Part shown: in pieces, positions 55,893 to 64,000 of the stretch
How the letters are laid out: every line of letters starts with the position of its first letter
Position numbering within the stretch: position 1 is the first letter of the stretch
DNA from: Niabella ginsenosidivorans
Lineage (GTDB): Bacteria; Bacteroidota; Bacteroidia; Chitinophagales; Chitinophagaceae
Reading direction: 5' to 3'
Length of the DNA stretch: 64,000 nucleotides
NCBI RefSeq assembly: GCF_001654455.1
Contig: NZ_CP015772.1
Location: 3,224,001 to 3,288,000, forward strand
Position numbers and translations under genes: made by a program
Notes under the pieces: generated by a model
The model's database searches: none
Seen by the model: only the letters and a program-made list of their open reading frames with translations
Told to the model about the DNA's origin: nothing

Positions 55893-57632
55893 TTAAAAAA
55901 GCTCCCGCAAATATTTCAGACCCGATTCCGCCACATCCACTGCTTCGCCCTTGCGTCCGTCCCATATCATTTTGGACATAGAAGTGGCAAACCCCTTGAC
56001 CTGATCGGCTGAAATATGCGGTGGCATTTCCAATGCGTTAGGATCAGTGAATACGCTGACCATTGCAGGACCATCATATACAAATGCCTCTTTTAAGGTG
56101 CCCTCCAATTGGTCAGTATCTTTTACCGTCCAGCCCCTGATGTTCATGGCTTCCGCTACTTTTTCAAAATCAGGGTTTACCATATCGGTCTGCCAGTCGA
56201 GATACCCGGCAACCTGCATTTCCAGTTTTACCATACCCAGTGTCCTGTTGTTAAAAACGATAATCTTTACAGGGATCCTATATTGGCTGATAGTCATCAG
56301 ATCGCCTAATAGCATGCTGATGCCTCCATCACCGCAAAGCGCAACCACCTGCCTTTCGGGATGGGATAATGCTGCACCGATGGACATAGGCATTGCGTTA
56401 GCCATTGACCCGTGATTGAACGAACCGGTAAGATAGCGGTTCTTTTTGCCCTTGATATATTTCGCTGCCCAGGTAGCACACATACCGGTATCTACCGAAA
56501 ATATGGCATCATCAGCCGCCAGCTCATTGACCAGGCAGGCTACATATTCCGGATGGATCTTTTCTTTCCCGGATTTACCTTTTATATAGGATTCATAATT
56601 TTTTTCCACCTCTTTGTGCAGGCTGGTCATCTTATTTAAAAAGCGGTCATCATTCTTTGTTTCTATCAGCGGAAGCAATGCTTTCAGCGTAGCCTGTATA
56701 TTACCACAATATCCATAATCGGCTTTGCATCTGCGTCCCAGGCGCTCCGGTTTTTCATCTATCTGCACCATAATGTTTTTTTCCGACAGAAACTCACTGT
56801 ATGGAAAGTCAGTACCAAGCATCAGTACCAGCTCGGCATCGTGCATCGCTTTGAAGTTGGATTTCGCACCCAGCAGCCCGGTCAGCCCCACTGCATAAGG
56901 ATTGTCTTCTTTGTCGTAAAATATTTTCCCCCTTAACGTAAATCCTAAAGGCGATTTAATTTTTCCAGCCAGTTCCAGTACTTCCTGCTGTGCATTTCGG
57001 CTGCCATAGCCACAGTACAACATGACTTTTGAATATTTATTGATCAGATCAGCCAGCTCCTTCAGGTTGCTTTCAACAGGCAAAACCTGCGGATTGGTAT
57101 AGAAATTATGGCTGGAAGAATGGCTGTGTGATGCCTGCATGGCAGCTACATCACCCGGCAATCCGACTACAGCCACACCTTTTCGGCTGATGGCTTCCTG
57201 GATACCGTTATGAAATGCCTGTATGGCCTGCTGCGGCGTATTGGCCATAAAACAGAACTTGCTACAATCATCAAACAGTTTGGTTACATTGGTTTCCTGG
57301 AAATAGGAGGTACCCAGCTTATCGGAAGGAGCCGTCGTGGCTATCGCGATTACAGGATTGCCGGAACGGTTGGCATCATACAGCCCATTGATCAGATGCA
57401 CATGGCCCGGACCGCTGCTGCCCATACAGCAACCAATACCGTTCAGCTCGGCATCCATAGAAGCGGCGTAAGCTCCGGTTTCTTCATGGCGTACGTGTAT
57501 CCATTGCAGCCGTCCGTCCCGGCGTACGGCATCATTTACCGGATTAAGACTGTCGCCTGTTACAGCATATATTCGCTTAACCCCGGCTCTTACGAGGGTT
57601 TCGACTAAAACATCAGAAACATTTTTTGGCAT
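55893..57632 (-). CDS. poxB: Pyruvate oxidase / pyruvate:quinone oxidoreductase (PoxB-like)
   Basis: A 579-residue ThDP- and FAD-dependent enzyme that decarboxylates pyruvate to acetate and CO2 and passes electrons to quinones. It aligns visibly with E. coli PoxB: TGDSLN (25-30), catalytic RHEET (Glu50), GSSGPGHVHLINGLYDA, YFQET, and the ThDP motif GDGGISMLLGDLMTISQ...NN. The C-terminal stretch (ESGLKYLRELF) is an amphipathic helix fitting the membrane-binding tail of PoxB. It is a peripheral membrane enzyme used at low growth rates or under stress. Confidence 0.92.
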   Translation of the reverse strand: MPKNVSDVLVETLVRAGVKRIYAVTGDSLNPVNDAVRRDGRLQWIHVRHEETGAYAASMDAELNGIGCCMGSSGPGHVHLINGLYDANRSGNPVIAIATTAPSDKLGTSYFQETNVTKLFDDCSKFCFMANTPQQAIQAFHNGIQEAISRKGVAVVGLPGDVAAMQASHSHSSSHNFYTNPQVLPVESNLKELADLINKYSKVMLYCGYGSRNAQQEVLELAGKIKSPLGFTLRGKIFYDKEDNPYAVGLTGLLGAKSNFKAMHDAELVLMLGTDFPYSEFLSEKNIMVQIDEKPERLGRRCKADYGYCGNIQATLKALLPLIETKNDDRFLNKMTSLHKEVEKNYESYIKGKSGKEKIHPEYVACLVNELAADDAIFSVDTGMCATWAAKYIKGKKNRYLTGSFNHGSMANAMPMSIGAALSHPERQVVALCGDGGISMLLGDLMTISQYRIPVKIIVFNNRTLGMVKLEMQVAGYLDWQTDMVNPDFEKVAEAMNIRGWTVKDTDQLEGTLKEAFVYDGPAMVSVFTDPNALEMPPHISADQVKGFATSMSKMIWDGRKGEAVDVAESGLKYLRELF

Positions 57633-57963
57633 AAGAAAGAATTTAAATTATTTAACCAAATTTCTTTTATGAACGAACCGATATTTTCTGCATGCTCATA
57701 CTTTGAAATAATAAGACGTTTTTCAACCATGCCTCGATCTTTTCAGAGATACAATTTACAAATAGTTCAATAGAATTTTTATTGAAATCCAAAAAACTTA
57801 ATCCTGATGACAACAAAAAGGGAATAATGTTGCCAACAAGATAAAGGAACATCAGCTTAATAGAGACAATGATTTTATTACAAATGCAGGAATGGAATAA
57901 CGGTTGGATAAATATTGTCTATCCTTTTCGTGCCCCGGTTGTGCTGACAACAGCAGGTTGGGA
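57633..57963. other. Intergenic region between poxB and the AraC gene
   Basis: It holds the poxB promoter side and AraC promoter side. A short minus-strand frame (57667-57852, LSFLDFNKNSIELFVNC) has a protein-like composition but no recognised family, and is not called as a gene. An inverted repeat GTTGT...ACAAC (57938-57951) lies upstream of the AraC -7 box. Confidence 0.45.
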
Positions 57964-57971
57964 TATTTTTG
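57964..57971 (+). promoter_or_regulatory. Probable -7 box of the AraC-type gene
   Basis: TATTTTTG matches TAnnTTTG and lies 45 bp before the start codon. A TTG-containing -33 candidate (57939-57941) has about 22 bp spacing and overlaps the inverted repeat at 57938-57951. Confidence 0.5.
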
Positions 57972-58015
57972 TAATTTTATAACATTTAAGAGCCAATTAA
58001 CAGGAAAAGTGAACC

Positions 58016-58774
58016 ATGCTGACAAATCAAATTGAATGGGAAAAAAATCAGCCACCTGATGCATTAAAAGACTTCGTTGAAAGTTTTTGGATGCTTGCCA
58101 ATCATTCTGATACAGAACATCAGATAATAGTATTGCCGGACGGCAGACTTGATATTATCTTCTCTATGACAACCGACAAAAATATATTTGCCACTTTAAA
58201 AGGCTTGGAAACAGAACCTCAACAAACATCTATTTTACCCAAAACGCGTTTATTGGCTGTAAGTTTTAAATTACTCGCTGTTGAATATTTGTTAGACAAA
58301 AAAGTTGATTCATTGCTCAATTTAGGCATTCGGTTTCCAGCAGGATTTTGGGATATAACAGCTAATGATTGTGGCAACTTCGATTTATTCAGCAACAAAA
58401 TTGCGGCAAAAATAACTTCACTTATTAAACCCAATATTGATAACAGAAAACGACAATTATTTGAATTAATTGATGCTTCAAATGGCACTTTGACGGTAAA
58501 GGAATTATCGGAAAGAGTATTTTGGAGCAGCCGGCAAATCAATCGCTATTTCAATCACACCTTTGGGATTTCACTAAAATCGTATTGTAAAATATTTCGC
58601 TTTAAATCATCCCTGTCCCATATTAAAAAAGGCAAACTGTTTCCTGAACTTAATTACTCAGACCAAAACCATTTTATAAAAGAAGTCAAAAAAATGTCGG
58701 GAGTAACCCCTAAAGAACTTTCTAAAAACGAAAACGACCGATTTTTACTATTATCTACCCTTCAAACAGTATAA
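58016..58774 (+). CDS. AraC-family transcriptional regulator
   Basis: A 252-residue regulator. The N-terminal part (QPPDALKDFVESFWML, IVLPDGRLDIIFSM, about 10-110) matches the DUF6597-type sensor of AraC proteins. The C-terminal HTH_18 has two helices (LTVKELSERVFWSSRQINRYF and DQNHFIKEVKKMSGVTPKEL, about 165-245). The FAD monooxygenase gene follows in the same direction, so it may regulate that gene. A 22-bp direct repeat links its 3' end to the promoter of that gene. Confidence 0.9.
   Translation: MLTNQIEWEKNQPPDALKDFVESFWMLANHSDTEHQIIVLPDGRLDIIFSMTTDKNIFATLKGLETEPQQTSILPKTRLLAVSFKLLAVEYLLDKKVDSLLNLGIRFPAGFWDITANDCGNFDLFSNKIAAKITSLIKPNIDNRKRQLFELIDASNGTLTVKELSERVFWSSRQINRYFNHTFGISLKSYCKIFRFKSSLSHIKKGKLFPELNYSDQNHFIKEVKKMSGVTPKELSKNENDRFLLLSTLQTV
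58731..58752 (+). repeat. 22-bp direct repeat, copy 1 (3' end of the AraC gene)
   Basis: AAAACGACCGATTTTTACTA and the next two bases TT are identical to 58837-58858. This copy encodes the near-C-terminal NDRFLL residues of the regulator. Confidence 0.7.
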
Positions 58775-58836
58775 TTTTAAAGGCATCAACACCTTATAGT
58801 CCTATTCCCTTTTACTTTCAAAGTACTTAGCCATTA

Positions 58837-58858
58837 AAAACGACCGATTTTTACTATT
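58837..58858 (+). repeat. 22-bp direct repeat, copy 2 (upstream of FAD monooxygenase)
   Basis: It is identical to 58731-58752 and starts 106 bp later. It ends 19 bp before the -7 box of the FAD gene, so it could cover the -33 region as a regulatory site or mark an old duplication. Confidence 0.65.
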
Positions 58859-58877
58859 CTGTGCTATAACCCGAAAG

Positions 58878-58885
58878 TAATTTTG
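58878..58885 (+). promoter_or_regulatory. -7 box of the FAD-monooxygenase gene
   Basis: TAATTTTG matches TAnnTTTG and lies 25 bp before the start codon. No clear TTTG is seen at -33; the repeat copy occupies that region. Confidence 0.5.
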
Positions 58886-58910
58886 TATCGTAATTTAAAA
58901 GTCTAATGCA

Positions 58911-60062
58911 ATGATACAGGAGAACGGGAAAGACCAAATAATCATTATTGGTGCAGGCATTGCCGGTTTGAGCCTGGCTATACAACTCACAGAAAAAAAG
59001 ATACCCTGTGTTGTGCTCGAAGCAAGAGCAAGTTTTGGAGGAGCAACCAGTGGCGTAAGGATTTCGGCCAAAGGAGTGAAAGTGCTCGAGAATATGGGCA
59101 TTCGCAACATAGGCGAAAGCACAGAAAAACTAGTAATGTATTTTGGCAACACCCAGGTAAAGTTTGATGTAAAAAACACCCCGGGCGCAAGCCCTGCCAT
59201 TATAGTAACCCGATTGGCTGTTTTTGAAAAACTTCGTGAACGGATCAATGAGCTGGGCATAAAGGTCATCTATAATTTTAAGTTGGACAATGCGATTGAA
59301 CATGCAGATAGCGTAGAAGCTGTTTCCTCAAATGGCCAAAGCATCAGCGGTAAATATTTGGTGGGTGCAGACGGTGTAGGTTCCAAAGTAAGAAGGTTGC
59401 TGAACCCGGGCAGCAATTCAGATAAAAGATATGCAGGATATTTGGGTATCGGGTTTATCTATCCGAGTGATAAAAAAGTAGAAATGTCACTGTTTAATAA
59501 CATCAATGGCAATATCGGGCTTGGTTCTATCGGCAAAATAAAACCAGGCGATGCCTATAACAATAATTTCCTGTGGATGCATATACACATGACCGAAACA
59601 GCAGCAAAAGCCATTACCGACAAAGAGGTATACGAACAGATAACGGAGCGGGCAAAAAACTGGACGCCCTACCTGCAACAAATTTTTCAGGAATGTAAAA
59701 CCAACCCCAAAACGGTGTTGTATCACCAACCTGTTTACAATGGCAGTGTACCCGATAAATGGTATAGCGACAGAATGTTTTTGATAGGCGATGCGGCTCA
59801 CCCTTATGGTCCGGGCGGGCAAGGCATCAGCCTGGCAATGATGGACGCAGAAGCATTGTGCGATTTGTTAGCCAATGGCATGACTGAAGAAAAGAAAGCC
59901 AATTTCCAAACTGCAAGAGCCTCTATTGCAAAAGAAAAAGGTGAAAGCGCTGAAGAAAGAAACAAACCTGAAAATCAGACTTCTACCAAATGGGGACTGA
60001 TGTTTAAAAGCATTTTAATGAAAGCATTGCATTTGTTTAGTGGTGGTAAAATGGAATTATAA
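58911..60062 (+). CDS. FAD-dependent monooxygenase (TetX/PHBH-like)
   Basis: A 383-residue flavoprotein. It has the FAD motif IIIGAGIAGLSLAI (GxGxxG), the middle DG motif YLVGADGVGSKVRR, and the GD motif MFLIGDAAHPYGPGGQG, all of group A monooxygenases. TetX-type tetracycline-inactivating enzymes share this layout, but key drug-binding residues cannot be judged by eye, so no resistance claim is made. The C-terminal helix (about 330-383) is basic. It lies downstream of the AraC gene with its own promoter. Confidence 0.88.
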   Translation: MIQENGKDQIIIIGAGIAGLSLAIQLTEKKIPCVVLEARASFGGATSGVRISAKGVKVLENMGIRNIGESTEKLVMYFGNTQVKFDVKNTPGASPAIIVTRLAVFEKLRERINELGIKVIYNFKLDNAIEHADSVEAVSSNGQSISGKYLVGADGVGSKVRRLLNPGSNSDKRYAGYLGIGFIYPSDKKVEMSLFNNINGNIGLGSIGKIKPGDAYNNNFLWMHIHMTETAAKAITDKEVYEQITERAKNWTPYLQQIFQECKTNPKTVLYHQPVYNGSVPDKWYSDRMFLIGDAAHPYGPGGQGISLAMMDAEALCDLLANGMTEEKKANFQTARASIAKEKGESAEERNKPENQTSTKWGLMFKSILMKALHLFSGGKMEL

Positions 60063-60709
60063 TTTTTTATAATGAAAGAACCTCATCCATAATATCAAGA
60101 GCAAATCTCCACCTGCCCTGTAAAGAAATCTTATCAGATTTTTGCCCATACCCATTTAAAAAACCAAAGAAGAAAAAAGAAAAATGAAGAGAGACCGGGC
60201 TTGCTCTTTTTTCATATCGTATCATTTATTTCTGTTTTGCAACCATTTGTATAAAAACAAAAGGCAGCCCGTCTTTTTAATAAGCCCTGGAAAGATATTG
60301 AAAAAGTATAGCAGAATTTGTGCAATCGTTAGCGCATATCAGAGGCAACAATTGAAATACAGATAAAAAAAATTTGAAAACAACCGGAACACCTTTAAAA
60401 ACAGAATATCTTGTTGTACTGCTAACAATGGGATTACCTGCCTGATACCTGAGTTTTCTGTATCCTCAATCCTGGCTGATCAACATATCTGCAGTTCCAT
60501 TAAGAAAGCGTTAAAAACAGCTTTTAGAAACATGTGATCTTCAAAGCTAAGCTCTTGCAGAGTTTATAGTATTAAGAAAATAGCTCTGGTCTCATAAAGC
60601 ACTATTTATCAGTTTTTGCCAAAAAAGGCTAAAAACGGGGAATAAGGAAATATAAAATTTTTCTTTAATAAACTGGTATGACTGTTGTGCCTATAAATGT
60701 AAACAGGTT
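60063..60709. other. Intergenic region without a recognisable gene
   Basis: The 647 bp is AT-rich. Only short, unremarkable frames were found, and no repeat or RNA structure stood out. Confidence 0.5.
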
Positions 60710-61033
60710 ATGACTAACAGATTACATCCAGCAGATGTAATTGCCGAATTCTTTAAGGGTACCGATTACCTGGTTGCAGGCAAAACGTATTATGCCGCAT
60801 TGCCGGACGACCTGCAGGAGTGGTACTGTTATACAAAAGATGGAGGGCATTGCATTCTCGTTCTTACAGAAGACCAGTTTGACGAAAGCAGGCCGGATCT
60901 CCAGAACGATCTGTGCTTGCGTCCTGCACCCGTAAAAACTGTTTTAAGAAAGTACCATATATTTAAAGGATATCCGGTTGTTGACCTGCAATGTGATTCC
61001 TCAATTGAACCAGCTTCCGAGCACGAGTATTAA
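60710..61033 (+). CDS. Hypothetical protein, 107 aa
   Basis: An acidic, soluble protein without signal peptide or membrane segment. It contains the patterns LHPADVIAEFF, VAGKTYYAALPDDLQEWY and CILVLTEDQF. It includes three cysteines (WYCYTKDGGHCI and LQCDSS). I do not recognise the family. Good codon structure and a clear start support a real gene. It may act with the following unknown gene on the same strand. Confidence 0.6.
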   Translation: MTNRLHPADVIAEFFKGTDYLVAGKTYYAALPDDLQEWYCYTKDGGHCILVLTEDQFDESRPDLQNDLCLRPAPVKTVLRKYHIFKGYPVVDLQCDSSIEPASEHEY

Positions 61034-61327
61034 TGATAAATAGCAGATATCTGAAAATTCAAACCATGCCTCTTTCCGTCAAAATCTGTAGCGGATACAC
61101 CGTTATAGCAGGCCAGCTGAAAGACGCTGCAAAGAATCATATCCTTAAAAAAGAAAGAATAAAAGTTCTTTAAATTAAATCTATCAAAGATGTACAGGCC
61201 TTTGCTGATAAAACATTTACCGGTTTTGGATTCAGCCAAAAGTATTTCGGCAAAGTATTGGTAATAATATTTATACATATACAATTGCAGATCGAAATCA
61301 ATAAAACAATCTTTAAATGTCAGGAAT
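61034..61327. other. Intergenic region between two unknown genes
   Basis: Nothing recognisable is seen in these 294 bp; the sequence is AT-rich. Confidence 0.45.
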
Positions 61328-61948
61328 ATGATAGTCAAGCAAATCCCCGGTGTCCCCGAGCAGGTCAGGGGAGGATATCACGATACGGAAAGCAGCAGAT
61401 GCTTTGAAAATGAAGAGAACGCTTACCAGGAGTTTTCCTTTTTAAAACAGCGGTTTCTCAACATCAATCGCTGGAAGGAATATGCAGGGGAAGGAAGCGC
61501 AGATTTTTGCCTTTACAACTCTGAAGGGAACCCTGTTGAACGGCCTCCCGTAGCAGGTGATTATATCCGCATCGATATTCCCGGACCAGGAAATATTGAA
61601 GCTAAAGGGTTTGACTGGGTACAGGTAAAAAAGATCAGCACCGGGTTTTTAAAAGAAAACGAAAAAGAGAACATGCTCATAGAATGTTCTCCATCTATTG
61701 ATCCTACGCAGCCTGATCCTGGTCATATTGCCCATTTTTACAGCGAAGATGCAACTTCCACTTTTATGATTTCAAAAGATGAAAAATGTATTTACGCCTG
61801 CATTTACGGCAGAAATGAACAACCCAATTTTAAAAATGCCGGTATACCGGATAAAATCAGAAACAGCCTTATTGCAATTGGCGGTATTGCAGGGATTTCA
61901 AAAATGGAATGGAAGGCTTTAACAGAAGGACTGCTGAAAGAGAGGTAG
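61328..61948 (+). CDS. Hypothetical protein, 206 aa
   Basis: A soluble acidic protein with no signal peptide. Segments such as GDYIRIDIPGPGNIEAKGFDWVQVKKI and ATSTFMISKDEKCIYACIYGRNEQPN look like a compact beta-rich domain, with a C-terminal helix (ISKMEWKALTEGLLKER). Such proteins occur in Bacteroidota in tandem or near effector-like genes, but I do not recognise a named family and assign no function. Confidence 0.65.
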   Translation: MIVKQIPGVPEQVRGGYHDTESSRCFENEENAYQEFSFLKQRFLNINRWKEYAGEGSADFCLYNSEGNPVERPPVAGDYIRIDIPGPGNIEAKGFDWVQVKKISTGFLKENEKENMLIECSPSIDPTQPDPGHIAHFYSEDATSTFMISKDEKCIYACIYGRNEQPNFKNAGIPDKIRNSLIAIGGIAGISKMEWKALTEGLLKER

Positions 61949-62086
61949 GGCTAACTAAGAAGTTTGTTTATAGTAGATGGTCGTTCTGTACTTGTTTCAG
62001 AATCTGTTGATAATCACACGCCATTTTAGATGCTGAAATAAATTCAGCATGACAAAAGGGGCTTTTTGGTCGGCCCCAAGAAGTCA

Positions 62087-62287
62087 TTATTCAAATCTGA
62101 TCTTTTCGATGAATTCATTAATATTCTCTTTGGTTTCGCCTGTTTTCTTTTGCACTCTTCCGAGCAATTCATCTTCTTTACCTTCTTCATAAAGCAAGTC
62201 ATCATCGGTCAGATTTGCCCATTTTTGTTTCAGGTTTCCTTTGATAATGTTCCAGTTCCCTTTAATCTTATCATTTACTGTATTCAT
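62087..62287 (-). CDS. CsbD-family stress-response protein
   Basis: A 66-residue small protein. It carries the CsbD signature DKIKGNWNIIKGNLKQKWANLTDDDL and a helical C-terminus (GRVQKKTGETKENINEFIEKI). The family is small, induced by general stress in many bacteria, and of unknown biochemical role. A GGAGGAG Shine-Dalgarno-like sequence (62290-62296) stands directly before its ATG; such strong sites are uncommon in this genome. Divergence from the neighbouring genes suggests a separate unit. Confidence 0.9.
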   Translation of the reverse strand: MNTVNDKIKGNWNIIKGNLKQKWANLTDDDLLYEEGKEDELLGRVQKKTGETKENINEFIEKIRFE

Positions 62288-62512
62288 AACTCCTCCATTT
62301 TAAATTAAAAAATCGATTTGATATTTGCCGGGTTCATTCATCCCTTAAGCGACAGGTTTCAAATTTGATGCCAGTACCCTGATATGCCCGGAAACTGTTA
62401 CTATCCTGCGCCTGTTATACTTCTTCAATAAATCCATACTATTAATTTTTAATCGTTAATGATTTTAATCACCGGGGCCGCAAAGGCTGCGCCTGTTATA
62501 TTGCCGGTAAAT

Positions 62513-63280
62513 TCAAACCGATGCCTTCAGTTGCTGTAATAGCTTTTCCTGGAACTCCATTTTAGCGGCGGTAAAATCAGGAGCGCTGATCCATAAATTC
62601 AGCATTACCTTATAGCCGTCCGGCTCCAGCGATGAAACACCAATTCGCTTTGGCGGCACAGACAAAACATTTCCTGCATCTGTTATTGCTGCTTCCATTA
62701 CTTTTTTCACCTCTCCGTAGTCGGTGTTGCTGCTGAATTTTATTTCAATATCCAGCCTGCGGTTTCCAGATGCGCTTTCATTAATGATCACCTCGTTGGA
62801 TAATTTACTGTTGGGGATCACGATGATCCGGTTATCAAAGGTCGTCACGATCGTATAAAAAATCATGATCTCTGTAACCGTGCCTTCGTGCCCCTGGGCT
62901 ATAATAGTATCGCCTGCCTGAAATGGCTTTAAAAACAGGATCAGCACACCACTGGTAAAATTTTGGAGGGTGCCTGATAAGGCAAGGCCTGCCGCCACAC
63001 CAAAAGAAGTTACCAGGGCCGCAAATATCGTCATCCTGATACCGGCGATCTGCATTACAGCAAGGAGTAGCAGCATGCGCAACAAAGTGACCAGCATACT
63101 ACGGAGAAAGGGTCTCAGCGAGCCGTTTATCTGCCTGCGCTCCATCCATTTCCGGAGATAGCCCGAAAGTGCCCGGATAACCCACAACCCAATAAATAAC
63201 ACAATTGCAGCAGCCAGTACAGCCGGCCCTTTATCAAGCAGCCAGGCATACATCTTCTGCAACAATGCCTCCGCATTCAT
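62513..63280 (-). CDS. Small-conductance mechanosensitive channel, MscS family
   Basis: A 255-residue inner-membrane channel. TM helices occupy the N-terminal 100 residues, including the pore helix with FGVAAGLALSGTLQNFTSGVLI (Gly/Ala-rich TM3). The beta domain follows (GDTIIAQGHEGTVTEIMIFYT and FDNRIIVIPNSKLSNEVIINESASG) and then a C-terminal alpha-beta part. It opens under membrane tension to protect against osmotic downshock. It follows a small membrane-protein gene by 31 bp and may be cotranscribed. Confidence 0.93.
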   Translation of the reverse strand: MNAEALLQKMYAWLLDKGPAVLAAAIVLFIGLWVIRALSGYLRKWMERRQINGSLRPFLRSMLVTLLRMLLLLAVMQIAGIRMTIFAALVTSFGVAAGLALSGTLQNFTSGVLILFLKPFQAGDTIIAQGHEGTVTEIMIFYTIVTTFDNRIIVIPNSKLSNEVIINESASGNRRLDIEIKFSSNTDYGEVKKVMEAAITDAGNVLSVPPKRIGVSSLEPDGYKVMLNLWISAPDFTAAKMEFQEKLLQQLKASV

Positions 63281-63311
63281 TTTTGTTTCCTTTTTAATGA
63301 AAATGCTGCCA

Positions 63312-63536
63312 TTATTCGGAACCTTCTGTCTTTACGATCTTGTTATAGATGCCGAATAATAAAAAGGGAGCGGCCCACTGGCCAATAAACAATGCACGAT
63401 GATCCTGCTTGCAGATCTTTAAAGTAAGGGAAGTGACCATAGCAGCCACAGACGCCCACAGGTAAATATCTGAGGGAACTTTGGCGGTTTGCTGTTCAAT
63501 GGTTTCAGCCACTTTTCCTTCTGAATGACTAAACAT
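63312..63536 (-). CDS. Small membrane protein, 74 aa
   Basis: Two hydrophobic stretches (YLWASVAAMVTSLTLKI and ALFIGQWAAPFLLFGIYNKI) predict two TM helices after a polar N-terminus. The pattern resembles small proteins of unknown function in Bacteroidota. It is located just upstream of mscS on the same strand. No function is assigned. Confidence 0.65.
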   Translation of the reverse strand: MFSHSEGKVAETIEQQTAKVPSDIYLWASVAAMVTSLTLKICKQDHRALFIGQWAAPFLLFGIYNKIVKTEGSE

Positions 63537-63959
63537 AATATATTTTTTTATAGTTAAAAATCAGTTGCAGTGGGGGCTTTTAAAAAGCACTCCGGGAGCC
63601 AGCACACAAGCAATAAGTTGTTGCCGGAATTATTATAAACTTTTTATTCAGCTCAAATTGCCTGCCACGACCGGGTATTGAGGCCAGGTTAATTATAAAA
63701 CAAACGAAAAAAAGACCTTCCTGCTGTAAAAACATTCTAAACCTGGCTATTCTTAAATCCAACCGGCTGCTATCCTTTTCCTCATGGGGATGAGGCTCTA
63801 CATAAAGTGTCGCAGATTTTTCCTTTATCCTGCTCATCGAAACAGATCCGCCTCTCCGTTTCATATCCTCCCTCATCTCCACGCGGTTGCATACCGGTAC
63901 GGTATAATGTTTGAAATCAGAATAGCAGTTGCTGTTCATTGCCCCGGCTATAGCTGGCT
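63537..63959. other. Intergenic region with doubtful frame
   Basis: A 119-codon minus-strand frame (63580-63939) has no recognisable domain and an odd composition, so it is not called. The rest shows nothing. A possible plus-strand gene starts at 63960. Confidence 0.4.
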
Positions 63960-64000
63960 ATGAACAAAGACTTTTTACAAACCAACACTTTTAAAAGATG
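63960..64000 (+). CDS. Possible start of a gene truncated by the window edge
   Basis: ATG at 63960 opens a frame of 13 codons (MNKDFLQTNTFKR) to the window end. The composition is protein-like, but too little is present for any assignment. Confidence 0.25.
   Translation, partial: MNKDFLQTNTFKR

Noticed and set aside
57667-57852. Minus-strand 61-codon frame as a gene
   Set aside because: It looks protein-like but has no homology that I recognise and no promoter or ribosome site.
58911-60062. Tetracycline-resistance gene tetX
   Set aside because: The fold is shared by many flavin monooxygenases, and specific drug-binding residues could not be confirmed.
63580-63939. Minus-strand 119-codon frame as a gene
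   Set aside because: No domain, odd composition, and no support from context.

Overview
The window reads as a chromosomal segment of a Bacteroidota bacterium, most likely a Chitinophagaceae-type saccharolytic organism. This is inferred from three complete and one partial SusC genes, SusD lipoproteins, Bacteroidota-type promoters (TTTG, 19 bp, TAnnTTTG), few Shine-Dalgarno sequences and IS110 and palindromic intergenic repeats. No plasmid, phage or CRISPR signature was seen.

Region 1 (1-41.9 kb) is almost entirely minus-strand and holds a large glycan-utilisation island. Reading with transcription: a LacI-type regulator; SusC/SusD; GH172 (DUF2961); a second SusC/SusD; an SSS sodium symporter; a glutamine-amidotransferase-like protein; a ceramidase-fold protein; a 719-aa protein with a probable alpha/alpha barrel; two more GH172 enzymes. 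An IS110 element and palindromic repeats follow, then a GH43 lipoprotein, a HisD-like dehydrogenase, a fourth GH172 and a sialate-O-acetylesterase-type SGNH esterase. After a promoter region with two spaced LacI-type operators come a third SusC/SusD pair, a DUF1735 lipoprotein, a DUF4091/GH123-like protein and two GH43-like propeller enzymes. The 5' part of another SusC gene begins at the left edge. Four GH172 paralogues suggest a substrate with D-arabinofuranose or fructofuranose linkages. The HisD-like enzyme may oxidise a released polyol or sugar alcohol. Both are inferences.

Region 2 (42.6-52.7 kb) is housekeeping. pckA is followed by a methionine operon on the plus strand: SAM-I riboswitch, a short ORF with a cysteine-codon cluster, metY (broken by a one-base frameshift), metX and homoserine dehydrogenase. 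Then come tsaD, an ABC permease, a GNAT-MarR pair with a probable MarR operator, and tRNA-Ser(UGA).

Region 3 (52.8-64 kb) is a mix of accessory and stress genes: a DJ-1/PfpI gene remnant, an SDR, an SRPBCC protein, a tyrosine-phosphatase-like lipoprotein, a PoxB-type pyruvate oxidase, an AraC regulator, an FAD monooxygenase, two proteins of unknown function, CsbD, an MscS channel and a small membrane protein.

The most unusual local feature is the methionine leader. It combines a SAM-I riboswitch, its terminator, a Cys-rich leader peptide and mutually exclusive hairpins upstream of a sulfhydrylase gene, suggesting dual sensing of SAM and cysteine.
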